Source: Actinernus sp. WN-2022 (Eukaryota; Cnidaria; Anthozoa; Actiniaria; Actinernidae). From it: a stretch of DNA of 64,000 bases. Below the pieces are notes generated by a model, which worked only from the letters and a program-made list of their open reading frames with translations, did not search any database and was not told where the DNA came from. Position numbers and translations under genes: made by a program. Shown here in pieces: positions 28,650 through 40,722 of the stretch (positions within the stretch are counted from its first letter, which is position 1; each line of letters starts with the position of its first letter). The DNA lies in assembly GCA_030867875.1 (NCBI GenBank), contig JAOWCC010001634.1, positions 53,230,021 through 53,294,020 on the forward strand, in the 5' to 3' direction.

Positions 28650-29105
28650 AGTGCCTATGAAGCTTATTTTTTTATTTTAGATATCAATTCTACATCAAGT
28701 GAATAGTAGAATGGTACAATATATCTTGCTTTGAATGCTGTGCCGCTGAGTTAAGGAGGTTTTAATATCCAAAATGCTAATTGCATGACGTCAGGGGAGG
28801 CATCTGCAATCACTTCTTAGTGGTTGTGAATGGGCGTTTCTACTGATATAGGAAAACAAATTTCTAAAATCAGTTTATTTTAACCATGGGTATAACACTG
28901 ATAATTTAAAAAAAATGTTTAATTATAACAAAAAAAATTGTATAATAATTGATGCCTCCCCTGACGTCATGTAATTAACATTTTGGATATTAAAACCTCC
29001 TTAACTCAGCGGCACAGCATTCAAAGCAAGATATATTGTACCATTCTACTATTCACTTGATGCAGAATTGATATCTAAAATAAAAAAATAAGCTTCATAG
29101 GCACT
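28650..29105. mobile_element. TTAA-flanked foldback element
   Basis: TTAA at 28646-28649 and 29106-29109 flanks inverted arms of about 155 bp that start AGTGCCTATGAAGCTTA. The central about 140 bp is unique. There is no ORF. It resembles piggyBac-type MITEs. Confidence 0.85.
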
Positions 29106-29109
29106 TTAA

Positions 29110-29969
29110 GCAACCACGACGACGGCATAAAACAATAGCCTTAATTACAAAATACAATAAATAGCTGCACGTGAAAATGCAAGCAGTCGCCTACATTTCA
29201 ACCGTTCTCTATAAAAACACAACGTGAAAACCCAAAATGTACGTTTTAAAGAGAACGCGAACGTAAGAAAGTAAATCAATCCGTTTTTCGTTCGGCATTA
29301 ATACTATATTCATCATAGTTTTCGAATATCTGGTTTTGAAGTAATGTTTAAATGCCGTCCAGTCCAAATTGGAGGCCTTTAAACGACTTCAAAAACTACT
29401 TAATAATTTCATGCTTGTTTTGTTGTTGTGGGATAAACAACAAAATTATTTTAAAACTTCACGCATTTAGAGTTTCGATGTTTCAGGCTTGCAGGTTTTA
29501 CTTGTATTTACATTTAGTTGCTCAGTGTTCGATCTCCCTTTGTTCAAGGTATTTGCCTACAGTACCGTTTGAAATTCTTTTCTAAGTCCAAGGACTTTGA
29601 CTATGAATATTCATAGTTCAATTTCCTTGGACATAGAAAACGATTTCAAAGTACCGTAGAGAGTACTTTGAAGGGGTTTCAAAGTTCTGCACGTGGCACA
29701 AATTGAGACCTCTGGTTGGGCAATTACCTCATGAATTATTAAATAGGTTTTGAAAAATACAATGGAAATAGTAGACACCAAATTTCAGGAGAAAACATTT
29801 TTCTACGTCCCGTCGTCACTGCCGTCGCCGTCCTGGTTGCTTAAAGTCCCTAACACTGCAACGGGCCCTTCATGAGACAGAAATAAATTGAGTTTCCTAG
29901 ATTTGAATCACTAATGTCAGTTTTACCTGAAAAAAAAAAGATCCCTCACGATTACCGTGCGTAACGAAT
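29110..29969. other. AT-rich sequence with an imperfect hairpin
   Basis: There is an imperfect inverted repeat at about 29566-29660 (CAGTACCGTTTGAAA with its complement and GTCCAAGG with CCTTGGAC). No gene was recognised. Confidence 0.45.
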
Positions 29970-31690
29970 ACAAAATAGGAAAACAATAGGTAATAGAAAA
30001 AACAATAGGAAATAGAAAAACAATAGGAAATAGGAAAACAATAGGAAACTAGAAAAACAATAGGAAACTAGGAAATAGAAAAACAATAGGAAACTAGGAA
30101 GTAGAAAAACAATAGGAAACTAGGAAATAGAAAAACAATAGGTAATAGAAAAAACAATAGGAAATAGAAAAACAATAGGAAACTAGGAAATAGAAAAACA
30201 ATAGGAAACTAGGAAATAGAAAAACAATAGGAAACTAGGAAATAGAAAAACAATAGGAAACTAGAAAATAGAAAAACAATAGGTAATAGAAAAACAATAG
30301 GAAACTAGAAAAACAATAGGAAATAGATAAACAATAGGAAATAGATAAACAATAGGAAATAGATAAACAATAGGAAATAGACAAACAATAGGAAATAGAC
30401 AAACAATAGGAAACTAGGAAATAGAAAAACAATAGGAAACTAGGAAATAGAAAAACAATAGGAAACTAGGAAATAGAAAAACAATAGGTAATAGAAAAAA
30501 CAATAGGAAATAGAAAAACAATAGGAAACTAGAAAAACAATAGGAAATAGATAAACAATAGGAAATAGATAAACAATAGGAAATAGATAAACAATAGGAA
30601 ATAGACAAACAATAGGAAATAGACAAACAATAGGAAACTAGAAAATAGAAAAACAATAGGAAATAGATAAACAATAGGAAATAGAAAAACAATAGGAAAC
30701 TAGAAAATGGAAAAACAATAGGAAATAGATAAACAATAGGAAATAGATAAACAATAGGAAATAGACAAACAATAGGAAACTAGAAAATAGAAAAACAATA
30801 GGAAATAGATAAACAATAGGAAATAGAAAAACAATAGGAAACTAGAAAATAGAAAAACAATAGGTAATAGAAAAAACAATAGGAAATAGAAAAACAATAG
30901 GAAACTAGGAAATAGAAAAACAATAGGAAACTAGGAAATAGAAAAACAATAGGAAACTAGAAAATAGAAAAACAATAGGTAATAGAAAAAACAATAGGAA
31001 ATAGAAAAACAATAGGAAACTAGGAAATAGAAAAACAATAGGAAACTAGGAAATAGAAAAACAATAGGTAATAGAAAAAACAATAGGAAATAGAAAAACA
31101 ATAGGAAACTAGGAAATAGAAAAACAATAGGAAACTAGGAAATAGAAAAAACAATAGGTAATAGAAAAAACAATAGGAAATAGAAAAACAATAGGAAACT
31201 AGAAAAACAATAGGAAATAGATAAACAATAGGAAATAGATAAACAACAGGAAATGGACAAACAATAGGAAACTAGAAAATAGAAAAACAATAGGAAATAG
31301 ATAAATAGGAAATAGAAAAACAATAGGAAACTAGAAAATGGAAAAACAATAGGAAATAGAAAAAAAAATGAAAAACAATAAGAAATAGAAAAACAATAGG
31401 AAACTAGAAAATAGAAAAGCAATAGGAAATAGGAAAACAAAAACAATAGGAAACTAGTAAAACAATAGAAAATAGAAAAACAATAGGAAATAGAAAAACA
31501 ATAGGAAACTAGAAAATAGAAAAGCAATAGGAAAATAGAAAATAGAAAAACAATAGGAAAGAGAAAATTAGGAAATAGAAAAACAATAAGAAATAGAAAA
31601 ACAATAGGAAAATAGGAAAGCAATAGGAAATAGGAAATAGAAAAACAATAGGAAATAGGAAAACAATAGGTAATAGGAAAACAATAGGAA
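29970..31690 (+). repeat. A-rich minisatellite (AACAATAGGAAATAGA-type)
   Basis: About 1.7 kb is made of short variants of AACAATAGGAAAC, TAGGAAATAGAA and AATAGATAAAC, in blocks that repeat at a higher level (for example the run of AATAGATAAAC units recurs at 30320, 30540 and 30730). The plus strand is almost pyrimidine-free except in TAG/CTAG. The long minus ORFs (YCLSISYCLSIS type) are artefacts of the repeat. Confidence 0.9.
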
Positions 31691-31959
31691 TTGAGGGGAG
31701 CCGCGCAAGTGCTCAGCACATTGTGAGATAACATGTTCGATAACATGGTCTCTCACCCTTATTGCGCCAAGGGTTCTTCTCCAGGCTCTCCGGTTTTCCT
31801 CTCTCCACACAAATTCCAATTCATATCTGTAGTTTAGCCGGATCCCGACTTTAATCAGTGTGGTGTATGATTTGTTCTGTTGTTCCAGTTGTTTGATATA
31901 ATAAAATAGATCTAGACTTCAGTCTTTTAACCCACTAATTCAATTCCAAATCCGTGCAT

Positions 31960-31975
31960 CCCCCCCCCCCCCCCC
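31960..31975 (-). repeat. C16 homopolymer tract
   Basis: A run of 16 C (G on the minus strand) in the left terminal repeat of the surrounding element; the right repeat has an interrupted G run at 33239-33254. Confidence 0.9.
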
Positions 31976-32309
31976 GGGAATTTGACGAGTATCTAGGCCC
32001 TCAGGGACGGGCATTTGACAAACAGTGGGGGTAGGGGGTGGGGCATTTGATCGGTGTTTGAAAAATACATTCTGTCTGTCTACAAATTCGCATCGCTCGC
32101 GTCGAAATGGCGAACGTGTCTTCGAGGACTTCCAGGATAAGGATTGCGCATTTGTAGAGGCCTGGCTTGAAAGAGTGAACCTGCCAAAAAAAAATTATGT
32201 TTAAACCTATAAACTATGTTGTTTTGCTTTGCTTCGTGAACTTTGACCGACTGCGTGATATTAAGTGCGTGACAGGAGTTGTGATAAGTTGAATTTGCTG
32301 CGACCCTAG

Positions 32310-32323
32310 ACAGACATAATTAT

Positions 32324-32370
<47 letters not shown>

Positions 32371-32950
32371 TAATAATAATAAAATATTTATATAGCGCTA
32401 TTTCCAAAATGTCCAAGAGCGCTTTACAATGTTTGGCTAAATAAATGAATATATAGAACTATAATCTAAAACCACACTAACTAATGTTAAAAATTGATGC
32501 TAAAATTTGTAAGTTAAGAAATGGTGATTGATAAAAATTTGATAAATATAATTAATATAATTAATATAAAAACATTTGGCTATAAAAAAAAGAAAATTCA
32601 GCAATAAGCTTTCTTAAAAAAAAATGTCTTCAGATTGTTCTTAAAACTAGAAACTGAGGGGCCACGTTTCAATTCTAACGGCAACGCATTCCATAGACGC
32701 GGCGCACACACTGAAAAAGCACGGTGACTGTATGTCTGCAAATTATAAGACGGCTCCCTTAAAAGCATCTTGTTTGCAGAGCGAAGGCAGCGCTGCGGTA
32801 TGTATGGCTCCAAAAGTTCCTTAAGATAACTAGGCGCAATATTATTAACTGCCTTGTAAGTAAAGAGCAGGATCTTAAACTCAATGCGCTGCTCAATAGG
32901 CAGCCAATTATAATCGGTAACATATTAAATAACGGAAACCAAGAACGATC
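32310..32950 (-). pseudogene. L2/CR1-type retrotransposon 3' fragment
   Basis: The minus strand at 32598-32813 encodes the typical C-terminus (SYNLQTYSHRAFSVCAPRLW, NALPLELK, then SFKNNLKTFFF). Upstream sequence to about 32950 keeps decayed thumb-like coding. The 3' UTR has a GCGCTCTTGG / AATAGCGC stem and ends in an ATT repeat at 32318-32380 (AAT on the plus strand). Confidence 0.75.
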
Positions 32951-33320
32951 GAGCCGGTAGAAATGATTGTTCTCATCCCTGACCGGTTGAAGGTAGTTTT
33001 CACCGTCGGTGTTTCCTGTGAATTGCTTGAGTCGGAGATTGTCAATAAAACAATGACTTCATTAATTTGTCAATAGTCTTTGCCTTGTCTTTGTCGATTT
33101 TTTGGGGAAATTTTCCGATCCGGTCCCCGATGGTGGGGCATTTGAACATCCTGGATGAAAAACTGGAGGGCATTTGAACAGTTTTTCTGCCTTGGTAGTG
33201 GGGCATTTGATCGATTTTTTTTCAAAATGTTCAAATGCCCGGGGGGTGGGGGGGCATGCACGGGTTTGGAATTGACTGATACATAACTGTGATTATAATT
33301 AGTATCGACCTAACCTGCAG

Positions 33321-33660
33321 ACATTGTTCTCCATCGATAGCACCAGTAGGTACAGTAGTCACCCTTATACCAGCTGGAACAACAATGCCAACGTCACCAC
33401 AAGTGAACTGTCACTTTCTCAGCATGCCATTCAGCCGCGATCCGTTTAAGGACATGATACTCAAAGGTCACGTGATTAGCACGTGGGTGGTCCTGACAGA
33501 GGTTCAGTGTGAGGATTACTGTCTCCGCGCGCCAAGATGTCTGGGATACAACTACCGCAGGGCTGCAAATATCAACTGTGAGTTGTTGGATAGAGTCGAA
33601 CACTACGAAATTAATCATGGGTCAAGCTTTCGAATTTTTGACAGAACTAAAGTTTTACAG
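33321..33660 (+). CDS. PAN/Apple-domain exon of a host gene
   Basis: The frame encodes CHFLSMPFSRDPFKDMILKG, TEVQCEDYCLRAPRCLGYNY and NCELLD. The spacing of cysteines and the C-x3-C plus G-Y-N-Y pattern fit a PAN/Apple domain of an extracellular protein. A strong donor (CAG|GTAAGT) follows at 33661. Two acceptors are possible: after 33320 (CCTGCAG) or after 33340 (CGATAG); only the second would be in phase with the candidate signal-peptide exon at 27847. The downstream exons are not visible. Confidence 0.65.
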
Positions 33661-33902
33661 GTAAGTGCAGACACTAGAAGTTTATCATTATTAAATATCA
33701 CCTATTAAAGAATGATAGCAAGAGACAATAGGCCGCGGTAATGAGCATACGTCACATACGACTTTGCTAGAATATGCCTTAAGTTCTGTCTGAGATGCCC
33801 ACAAATAATGTTAGCCATTTTTACTGAAAAACTGACTTAGAGGGAACACCATCCTGCTAATACTAGGAAAGGGGGAAAACAAAAGATATGTGAGTCACAA
33901 AT

Positions 33903-34106
33903 TTGAGAACTTTCCTCACACACGATTTTCTTGAAAATCAAACTATAGATAGCTATTTATCTAATGAAAATATATTACTTTGCTGGTTTTCTATATTTCT
34001 AATGGTCGCCTGGGGTCAAGCTGCTCAGTCACATTTGAACAAAATTTTAATCCTTCAAAAAAGTGCCCTTCGCTTGATGCACTTTCCTAATAATAGAGCA
34101 CAATGA
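33903..34106 (+). pseudogene. Non-LTR RT fragment
   Basis: The frame contains VAWGQAAQSHLNKILILQKS and ALRLMHF, the thumb-region block of CR1/L2-type reverse transcriptases. The stretch just after it is a direct repeat of about 83 bp (34107 and 34190). Confidence 0.55.
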
Positions 34107-34354
34107 AAATGAAAACAAAGCGTTTCAAATTGATATTGTCTTGTACTCAACGTTGATTGGCTCTAGTAACGAGAACCAACCACATTGCAAAATGAAAACA
34201 AAGCGTTTCAAATTGATATTGTCTTGTACTCAACGTTGATTGGCTCAAGTAATCGAATCACCGAAATACATTGCGGCTTGTACTTTTATCCACAATCCTT
34301 TGCACGGAAAAACATTACCGTTACAAAATCGCGGTAGAGCGGTTTTGGATCTTT

Positions 34355-35870
34355 AAAACAAGCCAGTACAAGTGCTAATCCACTGTCATTGAAGAGAAAA
34401 GAGGATTTCTACGTGTTATCTTAATAACAAGCCAGTACAAGTGCTAATCCACTGTCATTGAAGAGAGGATTTCTACGTGTTATCTTAATAACAAGCCAGT
34501 ACAAGTGCTAATCCACTGTCATTGAAGAGAACAGAGCATTTCTACATGTTATCCTAATAACAAGCCAGTACAAGTGCTAATCCACTGTCATTGAAGAGAG
34601 GATTTCTACGTGTTATCCTAATAACAAGTCAGTACAAGTGCTAATCCACTGTCATTGAAGAGAACAGAGGATTTCTACGTGTTATCCTAATAACAAGCCA
34701 GTACAAGTGCTAATCCACTGTCATTGAACAGAGGATTTCTACGTGTTATCTTAATAACAAGCCAGTACAAGTGCTAATCCACTGTCATTGAAGAGAACAG
34801 AGGATTTCTACGTGTTATCCTAATAACAAGCCAGTACAAGTGCTAATCCACTGTCATTGAAGAGAGGATTTCTACGTGTTATCCTAATAACAAGCCAGTA
34901 CAAGTGCTAATCCACTGTCATTGAAGAGAGGATTTCTACGTGTTATCCTAATAACAAGCCAGTACAAGTGCTAATCCACTGTCATTGAAGAGAGGATTTC
35001 TACGTGTTATCTTAATAACAAGCCAGTACAAGTGCTAATCCACTGTCATTGAAGAGAAAAGAGGATTTCTACGTGTTATCTTAATAACAAGCCAGTACAA
35101 GTGCTAATCCACTGTCATTGAAGAGAGGATTTCTACGTGTTATCTTAATAACAAGCCAGTACAAGTGCTAATCCACTGTCATTGAAGAGAACAGAGCATT
35201 TCTACATGTTATCCTAATAACAAGCCAGTACAAGTGCTAATCCACTGTCATTGAAGAGAGGATTTCTACGTGTTATCCTAATAACAAGTCAGTACAAGTG
35301 CTAATCCACTGTCATTGAAGAGAACAGAGGATTTCTACGTGTTATCCTAATAACAAGCCAGTACAAGTGCTAATCCACTGTCATTGAACAGAGGATTTCT
35401 ACGTGTTATCTTAATAACAAGCCAGTACAAGTGCTAATCCACTGTCATTGAAGAGAACAGAGGATTTCTACGTGTTATCCTAATAACAAGCCAGTACAAG
35501 TGCTAATCCACTGTCATTGAAGAGAGGATTTCTACGTGTTATCCTAATAACAAGCCAGTACAAGTGCTAATCCACTGTCATTGAAGAGAGGATTTCTACG
35601 TGTTATCCTAATAACAAGCCAGTACAAGTGCTAATCCACTGTCATTGAAGAGAGGATTTCTACGTGTTATCTTAATAACAAGCCAGTACAAGTGCTAATC
35701 CACTGTCATTGAAGAGAACAGAGGATTTCTACGTGTTATCCTAATAACAAGCCAGTACAAGTGCTAATCCACTGTCATTGAACAGAGGATTTCTACGTGT
35801 TATCTTAATAACAAGCCAGTACAAGTGCTAATCCACTGTCATTGAAGAGAACAGAGCATTTCTACGTGTT
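34355..35870 (+). repeat. ~66-bp satellite with higher-order structure
   Basis: The unit is about 61-72 bp, starting AACAAGCCAGTACAAGTGCT and ending in GTTATCCTAAT, with roughly 23 units. Length variants come from optional AAGAGAACA segments. The block 34358-35058 is repeated without a visible difference at 35018-35718, i.e. an exact 660-bp (10-unit) period. No unique spacers are present. Confidence 0.95.
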
Positions 35871-36114
35871 ATTTAGACTGTTAGGTTCGCAAGGGATTGT
35901 GGTCCAATGTACAGCCGCCATCTTTATCACAATAACGATGTGTTCTTTTCCTCAGGAAATCCTTGGCAAGTGCAATAGTAATTCTCCAAACGGATAACCT
36001 TTGTCATCTCACAGAAACATATCCTCAACTGCGACGTGTTTACTTCTGGCAGAGAGAACCAGACTTCTCGCAGATTAGTTCTCTTCCTCGGAGATCATAG
36101 TATTACAATCTAAT

Positions 36115-36276
36115 AGCATGACATTTAGGGAAATTAGCGCTTAAATTTCCCCTCGAGCCTCGGGAGGATCTGTAAAAGTCCCTCCGCCTGCGGGATATGG
36201 GCGTCGGGACTTCCACAGATCCTCCCTCGGCTCTCGGGGAAATTTAATCGCTAATTTCCCTCATGTCATACTGTTA
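36115..36276. repeat. Foldback hairpin element
   Basis: The arms (ATGACATTTAGGGAAATTAG with its complement ending at about 36272) are about 65 bp, with a GC-rich loop. They are similar in style to the hairpin at 22758 (both have GAAATTTAA and CTCGGG-type arms). Confidence 0.75.
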
Positions 36277-36352
36277 CTTATAAGTATGAAAGTGTAAATG
36301 TAAATTGTTTAAGAATATTTAAACTGTCTGTTGAGGGACTTGTGATTTATTA

Positions 36353-36373
36353 GGGGGGGGGGGGGGGGGGGGG
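36353..36373 (+). repeat. G21 homopolymer tract
   Basis: An uninterrupted run of 21 G, the longest homopolymer G run seen in this window. Confidence 0.9.
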
Positions 36374-36849
36374 CTGGTGCAAAAGGGGGATAAGGGCTGG
36401 TAATAAACTTATGTCTATGTAACCCAAAAGGGGAGGTTACCAAAAATTGAAATATTGGTTAATGCCAACTGGGATGAGGGGTCGCGTGATTTCGTTTTTA
36501 TTCGTTTTCATTTAGTTAAATAAAATGGAAAGTACCGTGTAGACATTTGGAACGTTTTTATCTGAAAAGATGAATGTTCAGTACTATTGTATTGCTTATT
36601 TCTCAAAATTTTCTTCAACAACTTTCAATTTGAACATATCATTGACATAAATGAGTCAAAATATAGATATTTAAGTATGCTTTTATAATATACAAGACGT
36701 TTCTTGAATACGTACGTTAAAGGATCTTGCAAGATTTCATGCGGGAAGTTCTGTGACTTTTACAAATCTAGTGAAAAGTGCTGCGTTCAGACTAAGCGCG
36801 TTCCAAGGCCGTCCCCAGATCATCAAAGCCCTGGACTTCATTACCTTCC

Positions 36850-37130
36850 ACTGCATAGTACTCCATCGATCAACAGAAGCATAGATGATTACCTATCATA
36901 GTACTCCATCGATCAACAGAAGCATAGATGATTACCTATCACAGTACTCCATCGATCAACAGAAGCATAGATGATTACCTATCATAGTACTCCATCGATC
37001 AACAGAAACATATTAGATGATTACCAATCATAGTACTCCATCGATCAACAGAAGTATAGATGATTACCTATCATAGTACTCCATCGATCAACAGAAGCAT
37101 AGATGATTACCTATCATAGTACTCCATCGA
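36850..37130 (+). repeat. ~43-bp minisatellite, about six copies
   Basis: The unit starts CATAGTACTCCATCGATCAA and ends in GATGATTACCTAT. The third or fourth unit has a small insertion (ACATATTAG). It borders a 20-bp satellite. Confidence 0.9.
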
Positions 37131-37439
37131 TGCATGCGCTCAATTGAAGAAGGCCTACGTATCTGGTGAATGCTCTTTAGAAGACCATTAGCATTGCAAA
37201 CTTTTCAAAAGAGCTTGTGCTCTCAGAAGGCATAAAAAAATATTTGGAGCACTTGAAATTACTTGATCTCAAGAAGAGAAAGAAGGGCATCAAAAACAAG
37301 CAAGACATACTACTTTCCGAGCTGTTTATTAGAAGCAAATATGTGAAAATAATCCCTAGATCTTCTTTTCTGGATATTATTTGTACAATTCGGATTACAG
37401 AAGTGGAGTTAAGTGGAGTTTCATACAAACTCCCTCGGT

Positions 37440-38785
37440 GGTACGGTCTGATGCCTAGTATCTAATGCCGTGTAGTACGATCTAATGCCTTGTAGTACGA
37501 TCTAATGCCATGTAGTATACGATCTAGTGCCATGTAGGTTACGATCTAATGCCATGTATATATCAGTAGTACGATCTAATGCCGTGTAGGTTACGATCTA
37601 ATGCCATGTAGGTTACGATCTAATGCCATGTATAGTACGATCTAATGCCATGTAGTACGATCTAATGCCATGTAGTACGATCTAATGCCATGTAATACGA
37701 TCTAATGCCATGTAGTACGATCTAATGCCATATAGGTTACGATCTAATGCCATGTATAGTACGATCTAATGCCATGTAGTACGATCTAATGCCATGTAGT
37801 ACAATCCGGCTAATGCCGTGTAGTACGATCTAATGCCATGTAGTACGATCTAATGCCATGTAGTACGATCTAACGCCGTCTACTGAGTACGATCTAACGC
37901 CGTGTAGTACGATCTAATGCCATGTAGTACGATCTAACGCCGTGTAGTACGATCTAATGCCATGTAGTACGATCTAATGCCATGTAGTACGATCTAACGC
38001 CGTCTAGTACGATCTAACGCCGTCTACTGAGTACGATCTAACGCCGTGTAGTACGATCTAATGCCATGTAGTACGATCTAACGCCGTGTAGTACGATCTA
38101 ATGCCGTGTAGTACGATCTAATGCCATGTAGTACGATCTAACGCCGTCTAGTACGATCTAACGCCGTGTAGTACGATCTAATGCCATGTAGTACGATCTA
38201 ACGCCGTGTAGTACGATCTAATGCCATGTAGTACGATCTAATGCCATGTAGTACGATCTAACGCCGTGTAGTACGATCTAACGCCGTGTAGTACGATCTA
38301 ATGCCATGTAGTACGATCTAACGCCATGTAGTACGATCTAACGCCGTCTAGTACGATCTAACGCCGTGTAGTTACGATCTAACGCCGTGTAGTACGATCT
38401 AACGCCGTGTAGTACGATCTAATGCCATGTAGTACGATCTAATGCCATGTAGTACGATCTAAAGCCGTGTAGTACGATCTAATGCCATGTAGTACGATCT
38501 AACGCCGTGTAGTACGATCTAATGCCATGTAGTACGATCTAATGCCATGTTGTACGATCCGGCTAAATGCCGTGTAGTGCTAATGCCATGTAGTACGATC
38601 CGGCTAATGCCATGTAGGACGATCTAATGCCATGTAGTACGATCTAATGCCATGTAGTACGATCTAATGCCATGTCGGTAGTACGATCTAATGCCATGTC
38701 GGTAGTACGATCTAATACCATGTAGTACGATCTAATGCCACGTAGTACGATCTAACGCCGTGTAGTACGATCTAATGCCATGTGA
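37440..38785 (+). repeat. 20-bp satellite, left block
   Basis: The monomer TAGTACGATCTAATGCCATG repeats about 65 times. A second form has TAACGCCGTG in place of TAATGCCATG. Occasional insertions (GGT, CGG, TACTGAG) occur. The same monomer resumes at 45430-45705 after retrotransposon insertions. Confidence 0.95.
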
Positions 38786-38789
38786 AATT

Positions 38790-39450
38790 GAAGAAAAACT
38801 ATCAAGTGAATTGGCCAGTCTCAGATCTGAAATCGGACTTCAAATTTCCCGCCTAAACAAACAATGGCCACTGAAGCTGAACGACTTCGAATGGAAAATA
38901 ATGATCTGGAACGTAAGCTTTGGTTTATTGAATCCAAATACAAAGATCTTAAACAAGAATTACAAATCCTGAGAGAGGGAAAGAAGAGCCTTTTGACTGC
39001 CCTGAGACTTATTTCCAACGATGCTTCAAAGGTAACTGGTAATTCTAACGACATTCGTTGTGACACCTCTAATAACTGCGAAGAGGCTAATTGCGATGAA
39101 AATAATTGGGAGGTCGTCGGGCGGAAAGAAAACACGAAGAAAGAAACTCAAAAGAAGGCCCATTCAGCAGCCGAAGGACGCAATCAGCCCAGTGAACACA
39201 GGGTAGAAAAAAGTAAAACGAAGAATAACTCGCAAAACGCCGGTTCGGATGACGACCCCAAGCCCTGCACAGTCATCCTGGGAGATTCCATGATAAAAAA
39301 CCAACGTGGATGGGACATTAAGGCAAAGCCACAGGCCGCCGGGTGGTAGTACGCGCTTTTTCCGGAGCGTCGACTGCGGCGATGACCCATTACGTGAAAC
39401 CTACTCTCGATCAAAATCCGGATGAAGTAATCCTTCATTGTGGAACAAAC
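38790..39450 (+). pseudogene. Retrotransposon ORF1: coiled coil and esterase-like domain
   Basis: One frame begins EIEEKLSSELASLRSEI. After a frame change, a Lys/Glu-rich coiled coil (residues around ERLRMENNDLERKLWF) leads to a polar linker and CTVILGDSMIKNQRG, the block I region of SGNH esterases. A second shift near 39340 precedes VVRAFSGAS and EVILHCGTND. Esterase-like ORF1 proteins are known in CR1-type elements. The gene is broken by at least two frameshifts. Confidence 0.65.
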
Positions 39451-39829
39451 GACCTAAGGATAATGACCCTAAAACAGTGGCCGAAAACGTTGTAAACCTG
39501 GCACATTGGATCGAGAGAGTCATCTACGAAGGTAACAATTTCTGAGCTTATTACCTGTGCTGACTCTTCACTGAACAGTAAAGTCGAAGGGGTAAATAAA
39601 ATTTTGAAAAAAATTTTGTAGACAGAATAAGTGGAGCATAGTTAGCCATGGAAATGTTAAAGTGAAACACCTGAACAGGGGAGGGTTACATTTATTGTGC
39701 CCGATGGGAACACAGCTATGTCTGATAATTTTATTAACTATATTAAAGATAATAATTGAATTTCGGAAACATCCCTCGGGCAGTGCACTTCAAACTTACC
39801 CCGTAGTAACAACACAGCATCTGTCATTT

Positions 39830-40722
39830 GCCCTGACACACTTAGGTCAGACACGTTTACATTGCCTAATGAACGCGGGTTCAAAATGGCTTGCCTGAAT
39901 ATAAATAGTCTAATGGAACACCTAGATGAACTTAGGGTTTTTATGACGGATACTACATTAGATATTCTTGCAATTAATGAAAGCAAACTTGACGAAAGCA
40001 TTCTTGACAAAGACTGCAGCATTAATGGCTATGAAATAATACGGCGGGATCGCAATCGTAATGGGGGAGGTGTCTTACTGTATATCAGACCTAATTTAAA
40101 TTACACGGCTCGTTCCGACTTAAATTTTAAAGATTTGGAAAATATCTGTATTGAAATACATAAGCCTCGCAGCAAACCGTTCATTGTCTGTTCTTGGTAC
40201 AGACCCCCCTCGTCCAATATCGACGTATTTACCCATTATGAGGCATTAGTGGGTAGCATTGATGCTGAGGGCAAAGACCTCTTTCTACTAGGCGATACAA
40301 ATTGTGACCTGTCGCCACCCATCAATAGTAACACCTCTAAGACACTACTTCGCATTAATAATATATATGATCTGAGCCAGATTATTAACGAGAGTACACG
40401 TATAACCGAAAACTCTAACACTTTGATTGATCACGTAATTACAAATGCTCCTGATAAAATTATCTGTTCTGGTGTCCTTACTATAGGCATCAGTGACCAT
40501 AATATGGTATATGCCTACCGTAAATTAACCTTAGATACAAAGACGGGCCATAGATTTGTCCAGTATCGTAGTTTTTTAAATTTCAGTAGTCTGGCATTTC
40601 GCAATGACCTACGTAATCAATCTTGGGGCAACATGTATGAATCAAATGATCCCAACCAAATGTGGGAAGTATGGAAAACTACACTGATTTCTAAAAGTCG
40701 TAGACAGGCATGCACCCACTAA
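39830..40722 (+). pseudogene. Retrotransposon AP endonuclease domain
   Basis: The frame has MACLNINSLMEHLDELR, LAINESKLDE, GGGVLLYI, SWYRPP, LLGDTNCDL, LIDHVITNAP and GISDHNMVYA. This covers the whole exonuclease-endonuclease-phosphatase fold, including the catalytic E and the terminal SDH motif. A frameshift at about 40715 breaks the join to the RT. Of the fragments in this window, this is the most complete endonuclease. Confidence 0.85.

Larger units (their letters stand above)
31940..33275. mobile_element. TIR element with nested L2 fragment
   Basis: The ends TCAATTCCAAATCCGTGCAT with a C-run and the inverted GGGTTTGGAATTGA preceded by a G-run form TIRs of about 45 bp. The motif GGGCATTTGA recurs several times near both ends (for example 32010, 32042, 33135, 33168, 33200). 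The central part is a minus-strand L2 fragment, so one insertion is nested in another. No transposase was found. Confidence 0.6.

Noticed and set aside
34355..35870. CRISPR-like regular array
   Set aside because: Whole units repeat with no unique spacers, in a eukaryotic context; it is a satellite.
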